Shown: piece after piece, positions 1 to 10,994 of the stretch
How the letters are laid out: each line of letters opens with the position of its first letter
How positions within the stretch are numbered: the stretch's first letter is position 1
NCBI GenBank assembly: GCA_013399875.1
Contig: VXAZ01018004.1
Span: 904,607-968,606, forward strand
Length of the DNA stretch: 64,000 bases
Reading direction: 5' to 3'
Source: Gymnorhina tibicen
Taxonomy: Eukaryota; Chordata; Aves; Passeriformes; Artamidae
Notes under the pieces: model-generated
What the model saw: only the letters and a program-made list of their open reading frames with translations
What the model was told of the DNA's origin: nothing
The model's database searches: none
Program-made: the position numbers and the translations under genes

Positions 1-242
1 TGGATTGTCTCTACCCTTTTACTTGTAAAAATACTGTGTAGACCCACATTAGAATTTCTTACCAACATTGGCTTACAGAAATGAGCTGATTATTTCAAGC
101 TATTCAAATTCTTTCTGATTCAGAATTTCATCCCTTGATGATATATAATGACAGTGCTCTGGGGGAGAAGCAAGGAGTGATGATTTGTTTGCAGGTTAGT
201 GTCAAATGTGACAGCAATTTCGATTCCTAACTATCGATACAA

Positions 243-285
243 GAATGAATGAATGAATGAATGAATGAATGAATGAATGAATGAA
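243..285. repeat. (GAAT)n microsatellite
   Basis: About 10.75 uninterrupted copies of the tetranucleotide GAAT. The array has no imperfections, so it is likely polymorphic in length. No coding potential is associated with it. Confidence 0.98.
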
Positions 286-2864
286 CTGCAATAACATTCT
301 TGGTAAAATACACAAAGATTGGAAATTATACTTAAGTAACAATCTGCTCATATTGGAGTCTGAATAGATGCAGTTAACACCAGTGGGTAACGTTAGCTCA
401 CCATTACAAACATTTTATCCAAGTTCTGGGGGTTTTTTTATCTGCAGTCATGCGGAATTATTTCTACAGTGCACATCATTAGCTTCAAATATCTATGTGG
501 GGAATTTTTTGTTGCCTTCCTTCTAATTTGTGGCTTTACTAAAAAAGAGTTTTGCATGTTTCTATGTCAGCAAACTAATGAAAACTAAAAAATTGGGAAG
601 CTTTATATACATCTGATATAATTGTAAAGTGACCTTTGAGGTCTTCTAATAGAAGAATCAGCTTTGGAAACAGAATCAATATTGCTATTTTAATGAAATG
701 TTGCCAGTTTAGTGGAATAATCCAATATTTCATTAACTGATAGAATTATATTTTCATATGGTTTGCCTGCTGGAAAATAGTACATCCACCCAGCAGAGTT
801 CTGTGTCCTGCAGAGCCAGCAGGGCTGGCTTGGGTACAGGACCCATGCAGACCAGCACTCCTGCTGGGATTATGTTGTGATGCAGATATACACTGCACAT
901 CCTATCAGTGCCAATGTGTAGAGAGCTGGGCGTGCATTTCTACCTGGCACTGGAATTTGCAGCTAGAGAATTTGGTGCAGGAGGAATGACTGAGGACACT
1001 GGGGAAATAGGGAGACCTTGGTTTGATGCCTTGCTCGAGCACCTAGAATCAATTCTTCAAGGAAGCACTAAAAGTGAGGTCTTCCCTCTGTCTGATGGTA
1101 TGTCCTAACCACAAAGGATCAGAATCTTTCTTTCTCTTTAGCAATTCATTAAGTCAGAATTCAGTAGAATAATAGCACAGGAAGAGCAGATCTAATGTAT
1201 AGTCTTTTCTGAGCTCTTCCTATGAAGGTGAATTTCACAAGACAGCTCAGTCAAACTGGGGGCTGCCAGCTGCAGTCCCAGGGCAGTCCCCATCTCCTTT
1301 TCCCGGCACTACAGCTAGTCTCCTTCTTTCTCATCTACCCAGCACTGACTCTCAGAGAGCCTGTTCAAGCAGCTAAACTATGAAGAAATATTTGGCTTTC
1401 TTTAAATTTTGCTCCAACACAGGAAGCATTAGGAGCAGGACTGCCACCTTTAGGACAACAAATAGCTCCCAAACCAGCTTAGCTGCATTGTAAATGTACA
1501 CCCTCAGGAGAAACAGCAATCTAATTTAGTGCTGGAGTCTCCTTCTGTGGCACCTAAACATTTCTTTGCTGTAAGTGAAGTAGGCACCAGCAAACACTGA
1601 GACACAGACACTTCTTTCATACCAGTGCTCCTCTTTTTCTTCTTCCAAGAACAAAAAATGAATTGATTGTTCATTTCGAGATACATAGTTGTGATTATTT
1701 TGTAACTTTTTCAGCTCTCACTTTTGAGAAAGTCTTTCAGCTTGCGGGGATTTTCCTCTATGTTTTGTCTCACATGACACACCTCAATGACTTGAAACAC
1801 AATTAGCCTTGTAAATAAACTTTTGGATGTTTGCAGGAATGGGGGCCTCCTCAGTATTACTGGCAACAATTTCTCTTTGACATGAAATACTGGCTTTAAA
1901 GTATTTTGCTGAGGTACTTTACACAGCCATTGCTTCATTTCCGTTTTAGACGTTTAGCCCCTAGTCCCTCAAACAGAGAAGGTGACTCTAGAGTAAAAGT
2001 CTACATTACAGAAAAAAGTCAAAGGAAAGAAATAGGCATCACAAATCTGGGAGATCCTTTCTACCTGAGACATCAGTCTTTCTGTACTGAGTTAAAATCA
2101 ATAGGAAATGACAGATCTTATATATGGAAGGTGCTTACAGAGCACAAGGAGAAAATTATCTTCCTTTTGCATAACAATTGATTATTTAGGGGGCTTGGCC
2201 AACAAGCAAAGAGCCATTAAAGGCCTTAGCCCCAGAGGGTTTCAGTCCACTTTCTAAGAAAGTGCTTCAGACAGAAGGCAGCCAGAATTCAAAGGCAAGG
2301 AACCAGAAGGCATCGTTCAAGCATTTAACCTGCAGGAACCTGAATGAGGGTCTAAATTCTGATCCCTATAGTGTGCAATACCAGGATAAAAACTATTCTG
2401 AGAGGACATTTCCTAACTGATTACACAATCACAAAGTTAAAGACTAGGCTCTCCTTTCTTTCAGTCCTCATGGCTCCTTCACTCTTGCTGCGTACTTGTT
2501 CAGCTCCAGACACAGGCAAGAGCGTGCTCTGCCCTCAACACTGCACTCCACACCCCCTGCTGCTTGTATTTAATCTGGCTACAGGGACACTAACTGTTCA
2601 GTTGCACACCAGGTCCCTATAATTTCATGTGAAGATAGCTGTGGTCAGACCCATGATTCACAGCTTGGGCTTCCCTGGAAAAGCTCGAGTGCATTTCAAA
2701 AGTGGACCACTTACATGTGGATCACTATTGAGCTTTAAATGAGGGACAGCTGCTTATATCCCTTACAACCAAACTTGAGTCAGCAGCGCAGGTGCCATCA
2801 TCAGGTAAGCAGGGACCATTCAAGACCAAGTGAAAGGTAATCTAATATGTAGGTGTTTATATTC
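286..2864. other. Non-coding stretch, no recognised gene or element
   Basis: AT-rich sequence with stops in every frame. The only coding-like piece is about 130 bases ending at a weak donor-like GTATGT near 1096, preceded by a TTTGCAG acceptor-like site near 960. I could not match the peptide to any family. No transposon, RNA gene or tandem array was recognised. Confidence 0.6.
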
Positions 2865-3172
2865 TATAGTGTTTCATAGTGTGTAGGCATTCTGCGTTAT
2901 CATTGTGGCATGCCAGCTAGGTCTAGAAAGGGTTGTGGGAGAAGGTAAGGCTTACTTCTGTAAATATAACCCTGAAGTGAGTTTTGGCCCAGGTGGGGTG
3001 CAGGGTATACCCTGCAAACAGAGGAAATCAGTGTGTGAATAGTGGTAGGATAGCAAAGACGGCTCCTATTGAGAGGATGTAGTGGAAGACTGCATAGCAC
3101 GTGTTGTGTAGGGCAGTGCCTAGTGAGGACTTTGCTAGGATGATTCCTGTTAAGCCTCCATTGAAAAAAGAT
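2865..3172 (-). pseudogene. Nuclear mitochondrial insertion (NUMT): cytochrome c oxidase subunit I fragment
   Basis: Read on the minus strand, this follows the cox1 gene through the region encoding the copper/haem transmembrane helices of subunit I. From right to left on the + strand it resembles the segments for GLTGI, the HDTYY/HFHYVLS stretch, [10 protein letters not shown], then FLxLAGMP and the YTLWNT-like end near 2865. The protein is broken. A stretch reading [10 protein letters not shown] runs into a stop after a one-base deletion in the FFPQH segment, and the following FLDLAGMPQ is in a different frame. A further gap lies in the RRYSDYPD segment. The functional gene encodes the catalytic core of respiratory complex IV in the mitochondrial inner membrane; this nuclear copy is dead. 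TLHPTWAK agrees with bird and fish COX1, while mammals have TLNDTWAK. Ends are uncertain by about 20 bases, and the right end may reach 3185. Confidence 0.9.
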
Positions 3173-3584
3173 GCTCTGATGCCCACTTTAGCTAGAAGTT
3201 AGGCAGGGTTCTCATCTGTGGGCAAAGTATCTTAACAGCCAGTCTCACTACTCAGTAAGGTGTTGAAAGACTATCGCCAGGACTTGTAGTTTTCCTGCCT
3301 TTATGTTTTTTTGCAAGATTTCTACCTCCAGTGCCAGGAAACACAGCTCTAAAGCAGTAGGGCGTGAGCAAGCTGCTTATAGTACTGGGACAGAAATAGA
3401 TGCATCCAAGCTGCCGTTTGTTTTGTAAGTACAACCTCGTAAGAAGTGTTGATTTTGCATCCATCTCACGGGGTGATAATTATGACATTCCCAGCGTTTC
3501 CCTTTTGTTGGGCATTAGGTGCCAATAGGGAATCAAGTGGGTCTTTGTTGTGTTGAAGTACGTGTAGACTGCTCCCACCCACAC
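3173..3584. other. Upstream flank of the CpG island
   Basis: Unique-looking non-coding sequence between the NUMT and the CpG-rich block. No TATA box at a convincing distance and no recognised repeat. If the promoter fires from the island, this is its proximal upstream region. Confidence 0.5.
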
Positions 3585-3589
3585 AGCGT

Positions 3590-3714
3590 TCCCGGACCTC
3601 TTCCTTCGAGCAGTTTACCGAAGGAGAGGGGCGGACAAAGCATGTCAAACCCCGAAAACGCAGCAGCCCTTTGCGGGGTGCCCCGCGGCGCCGAGTGAGC
3701 TCCGAGCACGGCAG
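3590..3714 (+). other. Probable first exon (5' untranslated), left boundary unknown
   Basis: The sequence CAG|GTGAGT at 3714/3715 is a full consensus U2 splice donor, placed inside the CpG island where a first exon would end. The region to its left is GC-rich and contains one short reading frame (3642-3698) that stops before the donor, so the exon looks like leader sequence rather than coding. A second, weaker donor (CAG|GTACCG) lies at 3832/3833 and could give an alternative longer exon. The transcription start cannot be placed from sequence. It could equally be the first exon of a long non-coding RNA. Confidence 0.45.
3642..3698 (+). CDS. Short upstream open reading frame (18 codons) in the putative leader exon
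   Basis: ATG at 3642 and TGA at 3696-3698, ending 16 bases before the splice donor. The product would be an 18-residue peptide with no recognisable family. If the exon is real, this frame would be met by scanning ribosomes before any downstream start and could lower translation of the main frame. The ATG context has C at -1 and A at -3, so it is moderate. It may be coincidental. Confidence 0.2.
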   Translation: MSNPENAAALCGVPRGAE

Positions 3715-3900
3715 GTGAGTGCTGCAAAGGGAGGCAGAGGGATGCGAGAGGGGTTCGGCGGGGTGCCCGCTGGGGTGCGGGGCCGACGCGTCTGCCCTGG
3801 ACCACCCCGTCGCCCCCGGGCTGCCCCGGCAGGTACCGGGGCGGGGCGGTGCCGGGAGAGCCGCCCCCGCCGGCCCGGCGCGCCCGGCAGCTGGGCACCG

Positions 3901-3920
3901 CTTCGCCTCGCTTCGCTTCG
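3901..3920. repeat. CTTCG pentamer repeat abutting the assembly gap
   Basis: Four tandem pentamers (CTTCG, CCTCG, CTTCG, CTTCG) run directly into the N run. This suggests that the missing sequence is, or begins with, more of the same GC-rich minisatellite. Confidence 0.8.
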
Positions 3921-4012
3921 NNNNNNNNNNNNNNNNNNNNNNNNNNNNNNNNNNNNNNNNNNNNNNNNNNNNNNNNNNNNNNNNNNNNNNNNNNNNNNNN
4001 NNNNNNNNNNNN
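3921..4012. other. Assembly gap (92 N)
   Basis: Unresolved bases in the middle of the CpG island. True length is unknown; the left flank is a GC-rich tandem repeat. Any reading frame drawn through this gap is meaningless. Confidence 1.
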
Positions 4013-4760
4013 ACGGCAGGCGCGCACCGCAGCGGGGGATGCCCCGCGGCTCTCCCGTACCCGGAGCGGGCTGTTGAGGAGGTGCGTTTTGCGGACGGGT
4101 TTGGTTGGTGGTCTCTTGTGTGTACTGGGGGAGAGAGGAGGGTGGTGGTGTGTGTGCCTTTTCATCTGTTCTATGTTCCTTTTTTTGTCCGTGTGTCCGT
4201 GCCCTGCCCGTGGCAGCGGCCCCGCAGGCTGGCGCCAGCCCCGGTGGAGTCTGCCGGGGGCGGCAGGACCCGCCCGCGCTGCCGGGGGCAGCGAGCCAGG
4301 GAAGCTCGGGGGGTCAGTGAGGTGCTGGGCTTAGCCCGCGCTCATTGTGTGCGGGGGGCAGAAAACCAGCCCAGGCTCTGTCAGATGGGCACTTTTCTTT
4401 AAACTAGCCCCTTTGTGGACACACCGCTGCCCTTCCCGAGCCCCCGGCTGGGGCGGAGAGGCTGTCGCGATCCTGCCACCCCGCTGGTGGAAATCAGCGC
4501 TGACAGGCAGATGGATGGCGATTTTCTGATAACTGTTTTCTTTCACTGGTAGTGTCAGTCGGTTAAATCCCAGTCTTTTTTGGGAGTCTGCCTCCCGAAC
4601 GGGTGACAGAAGGACTTCAGAGCAATGTTAGCGCCAGGTTGGTTTCCAACACCAGCTCGCCTCAGGTGGCTTCTGACCCCTTGTCCCCCGCGCCGCCCTG
4701 CCGGGCTGGATCTCTCCTTGCACCCGGGTTTCGCTATTGGAAACTTGCGGGTACGAGCCT

Positions 4761-7700
4761 GGCCAGGGCTGGGGTTGCAGGCAGTGGGAGCCTGATCTGG
4801 AGGATCGCTCTGGAGAAAAATGACTTTTCCTTCCCTCTGGCAAGCTAGCGAATAGCGTGTCAGGATAATCCCGTATGTTTCAGGAAGAGGTGTATGATGC
4901 AATTCAGGTGTTTACATAGGGAGTTTAGGAACTTTTGTCTCCTGCTGTGGCTTGTTTCTGGGCAGAATCTCAGGCAGACCGTGTTTTCTCTCGACTCTTG
5001 TTCCCACAACTTTATAAGAGACTATTCTCCTGTTGAGCTTTCTGTTCTCCCATGTATTCTGCTTACAGTCCTGTTATCACTTGTATCAGTACATTACACT
5101 AAAAACGAGCGGGCAGTGCTGAAGTAGTTGCCCTTTTAGGTGGTGTTTTGCTTTGGGAATGATTTTGTGAGAGTAAAAACGTTCTAGATTCCATTGCCAG
5201 CATCTGAGATGTGCCTGAGGGTAAAAAAAAAAAAAAGAAAAAAGACGTGTTATGTACGTAGTATACGTAGTACACGTATATATGTGTGTGTTTACAGAGG
5301 ATTCAAAGTGATGGGACAAGTTCTCTTGAGTGGGCTATTGTTCTGGAACAGCAGGGGTGCCATTAAAAGTACCAATAAAGACTGGGATTAGGGTGATTGG
5401 TAGAGCAGAACTCTGAACCGTTGCAGTAATTTTGTATTGTAGCAGCATTCAGAAATCCCAGCTGCAAATCACATTACAAAAAGAGAAAGCCAGTCCTTGG
5501 CCTCAAAGGATGACACAGGTACAGCAAACAATTTGTAAGAGGAAGGAACAGAGGGGAAGCCAGTTGTCTAATATTACATAGGTTAGGCCAGAGCTCAAAG
5601 TTTCCAGACAACTGGCTTTACATATTTTGTCTCTGTTATAATATGTTTTCATTATGAATTGAATCTTTCCTGATTATGGAACAATTTTCTAAGAACTAGC
5701 AATAATGTTTGATGTATAATATGCAGAATCTATATTTAATGCGTAAAATGAATAAACATCGAAAATTTTTGAACTGGGAGATCAGAATAATTCCAGCTGG
5801 AAGTGTACAAAGTTATTTGAATATGTCTACATAGGGTATCATATATTCTGTAATTGTACAGTAGGAATTAAATGGAGCTTGAGTTGCTTGGAATTTGTAG
5901 TGCTGGTTGAGGCAACTGACCATCATGATAACAGTGGTTTATTGCACTGCTTTGAAAGAGCTCTTGCATTTTATGTTGCCATTATGCTACTTTTAAGTAG
6001 TACTATTTTTTCAAACCAGCATAATGAGGTGCAAAGCATTTGGCATTCACCCCTGTAAAACAAGATTTTAGTGCTAAATTCAGATCCCTGCTTGACGGTA
6101 TCTATAAAATACCATGCTTATGCAGGGTGTCATATCAAGGAAAATGGACATCTAGGTTAAAGCTGTCTTAAAACATTTTTGTCATGAAATGACAGTCAGA
6201 ACAGCAGCTTCAACCACATATTTACTCTTTTGAAAGGGAGTGGTTTCTTACCTTAGACATGGAAGCTCTGACAAAGTGAACATAAGGTAAGTGGCCATAA
6301 TAAATGGGACACTTCAATGAGATTAATTACAGATTTGAACATGAGCCTCTTCTGTCTCAGCCGATTGTCCTGACCAACAAGTTATTTCAGACTGATTTCT
6401 TTAAATATGCAGTTTGAATATAAACAGAAAAGCTTTTTTTGTTCAATTGTCAGATACAACAGAAAATATTCTTCCAATGCTTTTATTCAGATTTTCATGA
6501 CCATGATTTTTTGTCCAATTCTATTAAAAAAAGACAAAATAGAGTATTTCTCATCTGACTTAACCCTAACAAAACATAACAAAAGCTCAACGACAACAAC
6601 AAAAAAGCCCTCAACCTCAAACAGGCAGCATGGTCCTCCTTGTACAGTCTGTCAGTTCTATCTCAAATTAATCCTCTGTGTTGGCTTGTCAGTGTCTTTC
6701 TGATCATAATCTAGCAAACCTCACTTGCAAATTCTGTCTTTTTTTCCACTTCACCTTCTTTCTGCTTCTAGCTGTTATTAAGATAATTGTAGCTAATGAA
6801 CATAGAAAAATGTTATAATCCTGCACAAAATTAGCAGTAGTTGGGGATGCAGCTGATGATACCTGGGAATATCGTGTTGTCACTTGTTGGCAAGAACAGC
6901 AGCTACTGGAGATACTTGCCATTTTGTGGGACAGACCTGCTGGTTTAAGACTCTGCCAAGTTCATGTGAGTTACAGTTTGTTGCATCTTTCTGAAAAAGA
7001 TGACAAATATTTTTTGGCTCAGTAAGATGAAAAACCATCCTGGCAGGCATCTAACGCTAACCTTTGCACTTAGATTTGTTAATTTTCCTTAAGGTGTGTG
7101 TTTCATGTGGTGCCAAGCATAGCTGTTAATTCATTTAGCTTTTTAGAGACATTTCACAACAATCAAATAAACATTAATATGTGCGTATATATAGAACTAT
7201 TCACACAGCCTTTTTGTGGAGTAATTATTAATAAATATGTTCTGATTCATGGCTGTAACTATGTATATTCCTGGCTGTCTTATTACACATACAGAAGAGG
7301 AAGGTTGGATAATGGATTTTAGTTTTTGTTCCTTCTTTCTAAATGTTTTACTTTAAAATATCACTCTCTCTAATTCCTGCAAACATTATGTCTGTTTGGT
7401 CAGGGAAAGACTTTTCCCTAAAATATTTGGGATCATGAAAGCAAGGTGTGCAACCTGAAGTGTTGGCCTGGCTTCAGGTCTTGATGGTGACAATGTGAAC
7501 TCTCAGCTACTGAGTAATGCAGCTGAAATCTGTGATCATTATATTTTCCCCCAAAGTTACATACTAGATTTGCAATATCGTTTGGAAAAAGGCTTTTGTT
7601 TCAGCAAAACTTGTTCTTTCTGACAAAACCCAAACCTGCTTTCAGTCAGAACATCTCTATGTTCAGTATGGATGAATATTTTAATACAGAGGATTGGAGG

Positions 7701-10581
7701 TATCCACTGCAAAACAATTGAGGTTAATTTAAGTTGCAATAGCAGAAAAATACTATAAAAAAATCATTTGCTGTCTTGTGCTGTAGGAAGAGATGACTGA
7801 GGTTTTTTCCTAATGGATATAGCAAATATGTATCTTTTTAATGGGTTAGTTACTGTGGAGTAACATAAAAAGGGACACTTAAAATTGGACTAAAAATTAA
7901 TTAAACAGTCTCAGCAATGAAGCCTCAAAGGTAAACAGCTTCAGGGAGGTTGTCTTGACTGTGACTCTTGCATCATACATAGAGAAGTACCTGGTTAATT
8001 CCAGTCATGCTGGAAATGACTTTTTCCTTTCTGGAATGAATGTATGTCTAGGATAAGGTATCAAATCTTAACTTCAGTGGCCTTGAGAACATGGAAGAGC
8101 ACATGCATCCCCAGCAGTGCGAGGCTGACAGCTGTGTTGACTCAGAGATACAGGCACTATGGCAGCCAAGCTAATTTTTCTGGTGCTTCCAGGCTTAAGC
8201 CCCTCTCAACTGGGGCTGGGAGAAAAAGTTCTGCAGCTGCAGCACAAGCATACAACAGAACCACTTCAGACAGTAAAATCCAGGTCACTGAAAGATACTG
8301 CTTGTGGTTCAGAAGACATATTAGTTTTTACAATGGCCAGTGTCAAACTGGGAGTGAAATGTTTCTTGCAAGTAGAAATTCTGTGTTCATGTGAAATGAT
8401 ATTCAGCAGACCTGAAGTAAACTGGTGTAAACCTTTTTTAAAAAAAGAAGAAAGTTCTGATACCTAAAAATCTTTGCATCTGCTTTCCTGAGAAAATGGA
8501 TTATTTTGTTTTGAAATTAGAATAAGGTACAAAATGTTTGGAAAGGCTGTCTGCTGGATGTGTGGAATGTCAGTATAATTGTGGGGTTTGTTTTGAAGCA
8601 GATGAGTACCTTTCAGGTAAAGGGGCTATAAAGAAATTGTTGCTGTTTGTATTGCAGTAGTTTATTGTGGATCAATTCTCAGCTGAGTTGCCTTTGTGTC
8701 AGGTGGTGTTTTATTAGGTATAATAAAACAAAAGCATTTATCCAACTGCATTTATCTTAGAGTCTTTGAAATACCATGTAGAAGCAGGGATTATGTTGAC
8801 AATTTTGTGTTGATAGTTTCACATTTTTATGGTATCAGCAGCTAAATTCCATCACAGAAGCTTAATCTGAGCAAGTGCCCAGGCTTCCTGTGTAATCAGA
8901 AGAGAGAGATGAATAACCTTCTGGTGGTAGGTATCTGAATTTACAGCCATGACACTCTCTACTATGCCAGGCTGCTTTGGTATCAAAGTGGAGTGGCATA
9001 GGCATCCTTGCCTGTAATTGTGCAAGTCAAATGAGGGCTCCAGCCTTCCTGAAGGGAGTACTGTGAGTGCCTAGGATTTCCCGGGCAGTGTCCTGGATGA
9101 GAGCTAGAAAAGTAAAGTTTTGCTGTTTGTCAGATCTAGATTGTAGATAAATATGCGGTGTGTCCTAATTAGGAGTTTTATTTAAGGGACATTAGTGATA
9201 TAACACCCCAATCTAATTACTCTTAAGCTTCTTGCTAATTTTGCAATTAGTGCTGGAGCAAGACTTTTTATGGAAAATTCACCCTTAAGGAAATCAGAAC
9301 CACCAACTTCTAGTGCTCATAGAAAGCTTTATTTCTGTGACAATGTGGTGTGGACAATGTCTAAAAGAAAATAGTAGTACTTTTACATGATGGCAAAGAC
9401 ATAAAATCTGTCAAGTGCTTTCCAAAAAAAGTTATAGTCAGTTTTTGAAACCCACATGACTGGATTTAGAATGTGCATCTGTAGGATCAAATTCTGCTCA
9501 GTTATTACCTAGTGGAGAAGGCATGCTTGAATCACTTTATACCACAGTTATCTTTGGCCTTCAGAGGATGAAGAGGAGGACTCAGGGTGTAGCCAGGGTT
9601 TACTGGCTGTATGCTCTTGCAGTTTATAGCCAAGGCAGCTTTTTATAAACGTAGATGATAAGGTGCAAGTTGGAGCAGCCATAAGGCTGCTCTAAAATGT
9701 AGCAATGCCTTACAAGGATAAAGGTGTTCTTGTAGCTTGTTTCCAGGTAATCAGCGTAGTGTGTTTCAGTTGGACAGACAGCCTGGTGGAGAATATCCTG
9801 GCCCATGAATCAGGTTGTCATAACAGTTTTCTCCTCATAGAAAGTCTCTCAAGTGTTGTCTCAGTTTTGATGAGCAGACTTGTTCTTCCCAGAGACTGAT
9901 ATGACTAATCCTTAGTACTTAGGAAGGCAGTTCATGTTTTGCAGAATTAAAACTTCATGATTTTCCCTCTTTAAATGCTAGATTTCTAATGCTTTGGAAG
10001 ATGGGGAGCTTTATATTCACTCTGGAGTAATATAATATAAATAAGGTCTGGAGAGAGAGATCTGTTTATTAGTTAAATGGATGTAGCTGGAAAAGAAACA
10101 AACAAGCTCTCAGGCTCAGAATACCTTATTCCCTGATTGGACTGATGAAGCAATTAAGCCTAAACCTTGTCACTTGTTTTTATTGTGCAACCGTTGTAGC
10201 AGGCTTTTAAACTAATCTTTTGCTTATTTGTCTTTGTAAAAGAAAATGGTTCATCCATAGGCAGAGCTGCTGTGTGCTTGGGAGTGTGGACATGTGCGTT
10301 TAATACAAAACAGTCAGAGCTGCTTCAGCATGCAAGATCGTGCCCTGGGCTCACGATTCCTCAGTCCTGTCACATCTCTTCCTTTCCCAGCAGGACATGC
10401 TCGTCTACATCCCAGTGTGCCAACACAGCCATATAAAGGAAAGGATATAAAAACACTGCAAGCCGCTCTGCTTCTACTTCCTACCACAGATACTGTTTTT
10501 GATGTCAAGTGGCTCGGTACTTCCTTGACCCCTTTCACTATTCCTCACTGAATGTGTTTTAACATCAAATAATTTGGCTCC
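4761..10581. other. Long non-coding stretch
   Basis: No recognisable gene, transposon or RNA gene. It holds an A-tract followed by an alternating purine-pyrimidine run (5223-5291). Open frames here, the longest about 116 codons near 8.0-8.4 kb, have no splice context or family resemblance that I can see. If the CpG-island promoter acts rightward, this is intron 1. Confidence 0.6.
5223..5291. repeat. A-rich tract followed by alternating purine-pyrimidine run
   Basis: A14 and further A-rich sequence (5223-5243) are followed by about 45 bases of nearly perfect purine-pyrimidine alternation containing four ACGT or CGT steps and ending in (TG)n. The alternation breaks phase only at two AG steps. 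Such sequence can adopt Z-DNA; no gene is implied. Confidence 0.75.
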
Positions 10582-10994
10582 TGTTGTGGTGCCTGAGCCA
10601 CCAGTCGGGACGGCTGGGGGACCAGGGAGCCCAAGAGCTTGGTGGTGGGTAAACTCAGAGGTCTGAGACCCCCCACAAACTCAACTGGTAGGACTCCTCC
10701 CACCTGGTCCTGTGAACCTGTGTGGATCAGGTCCCTCTGGTTGGTCAGCAGCCAGACGGTCACTCTACCCCTGGGTCACACCGCATTGGTCCTCAGCTGT
10801 TATCCCTCCCCCTGTCTGTGCCCCTTGATAAGAACCTGTGGGGCTGAGGCCTGCCCTCTTGCTACCTGGCCTGCCTGCGTGCTGGTCAGAATAAACATGG
10901 GATTCCCTGGCAAGGGCCGCCTCTGGACTCTTTGCTTCTGGTACCGCCTGAGCTAGCAAGCTCTGTGTGAGCGTGGCTGCGTGCCTTCATTGCA
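10582..10994 (+). mobile_element. Endogenous retrovirus LTR-like element
   Basis: A GC-richer block about 410 bases long, unlike its flanks. It begins TGTTGTGG and can be ended at CATTGCA (10994) or earlier at TAGCA (10958). In order it carries a CCAAT-like box (GCATTGGTCC, near 10783), a TATA-like TTGATAAGAA (near 10826), and a polyadenylation signal AATAAA (near 10892), followed by GC-rich sequence. That is the U3-R-U5 order of a retroviral LTR on the + strand. I see no primer-binding site, gag, pol or env on either side, so it would be a solo LTR or fragment. I could not find a clean target-site duplication. The family is not identified; a GC-rich unique promoter-like segment is the alternative. 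Confidence 0.5.

Larger units (their letters stand above)
3585..4760. promoter_or_regulatory. CpG island, probable promoter and first-exon region
   Basis: This is the only block in the window with dense CpG and high GC; everything else is AT-rich and CpG-poor. CpGs are densest at 3590-3920 and 4013-4340 and fade by about 4760. It contains GC-box motifs, for example GGGGCGGGGCGG at 3838-3849, and no TATA box, as is usual for island promoters. A consensus donor lies at 3714/3715. Several open frames cross the block in all directions, but that is expected where stop codons are scarce. CpG islands mark most vertebrate housekeeping and developmental promoters. Which gene this one serves cannot be told, because no coding exon next to it is recognisable. 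Confidence 0.85.

Noticed and set aside
908..1108. 66-codon frame with weak acceptor and GTATGT donor-like sites
   Set aside because: The peptide matches nothing I know and the splice signals are weak; kept only as a remark in the flank entry.
3533..4165. Open frame of about 210 codons on the minus strand across the CpG island
   Set aside because: It runs through the 92-N gap, is Pro/Arg/Ala-rich as expected for random GC-rich sequence, and resembles no family.
3719..4402. Three overlapping + strand open frames across the island
   Set aside because: They cross the N gap, overlap each other in different frames, and begin inside the presumed intron after the donor at 3714.
4555..4902. Opposing open frames of 81-115 codons on both strands at the edge of the island
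   Set aside because: Stop-poor GC-rich sequence gives such frames by chance; no domain, no splice context.
8044..8467. Two overlapping frames of about 116 and 102 codons, one with a hydrophobic start resembling a signal peptide
   Set aside because: No family resemblance, no promoter or splice support, and the two frames compete.
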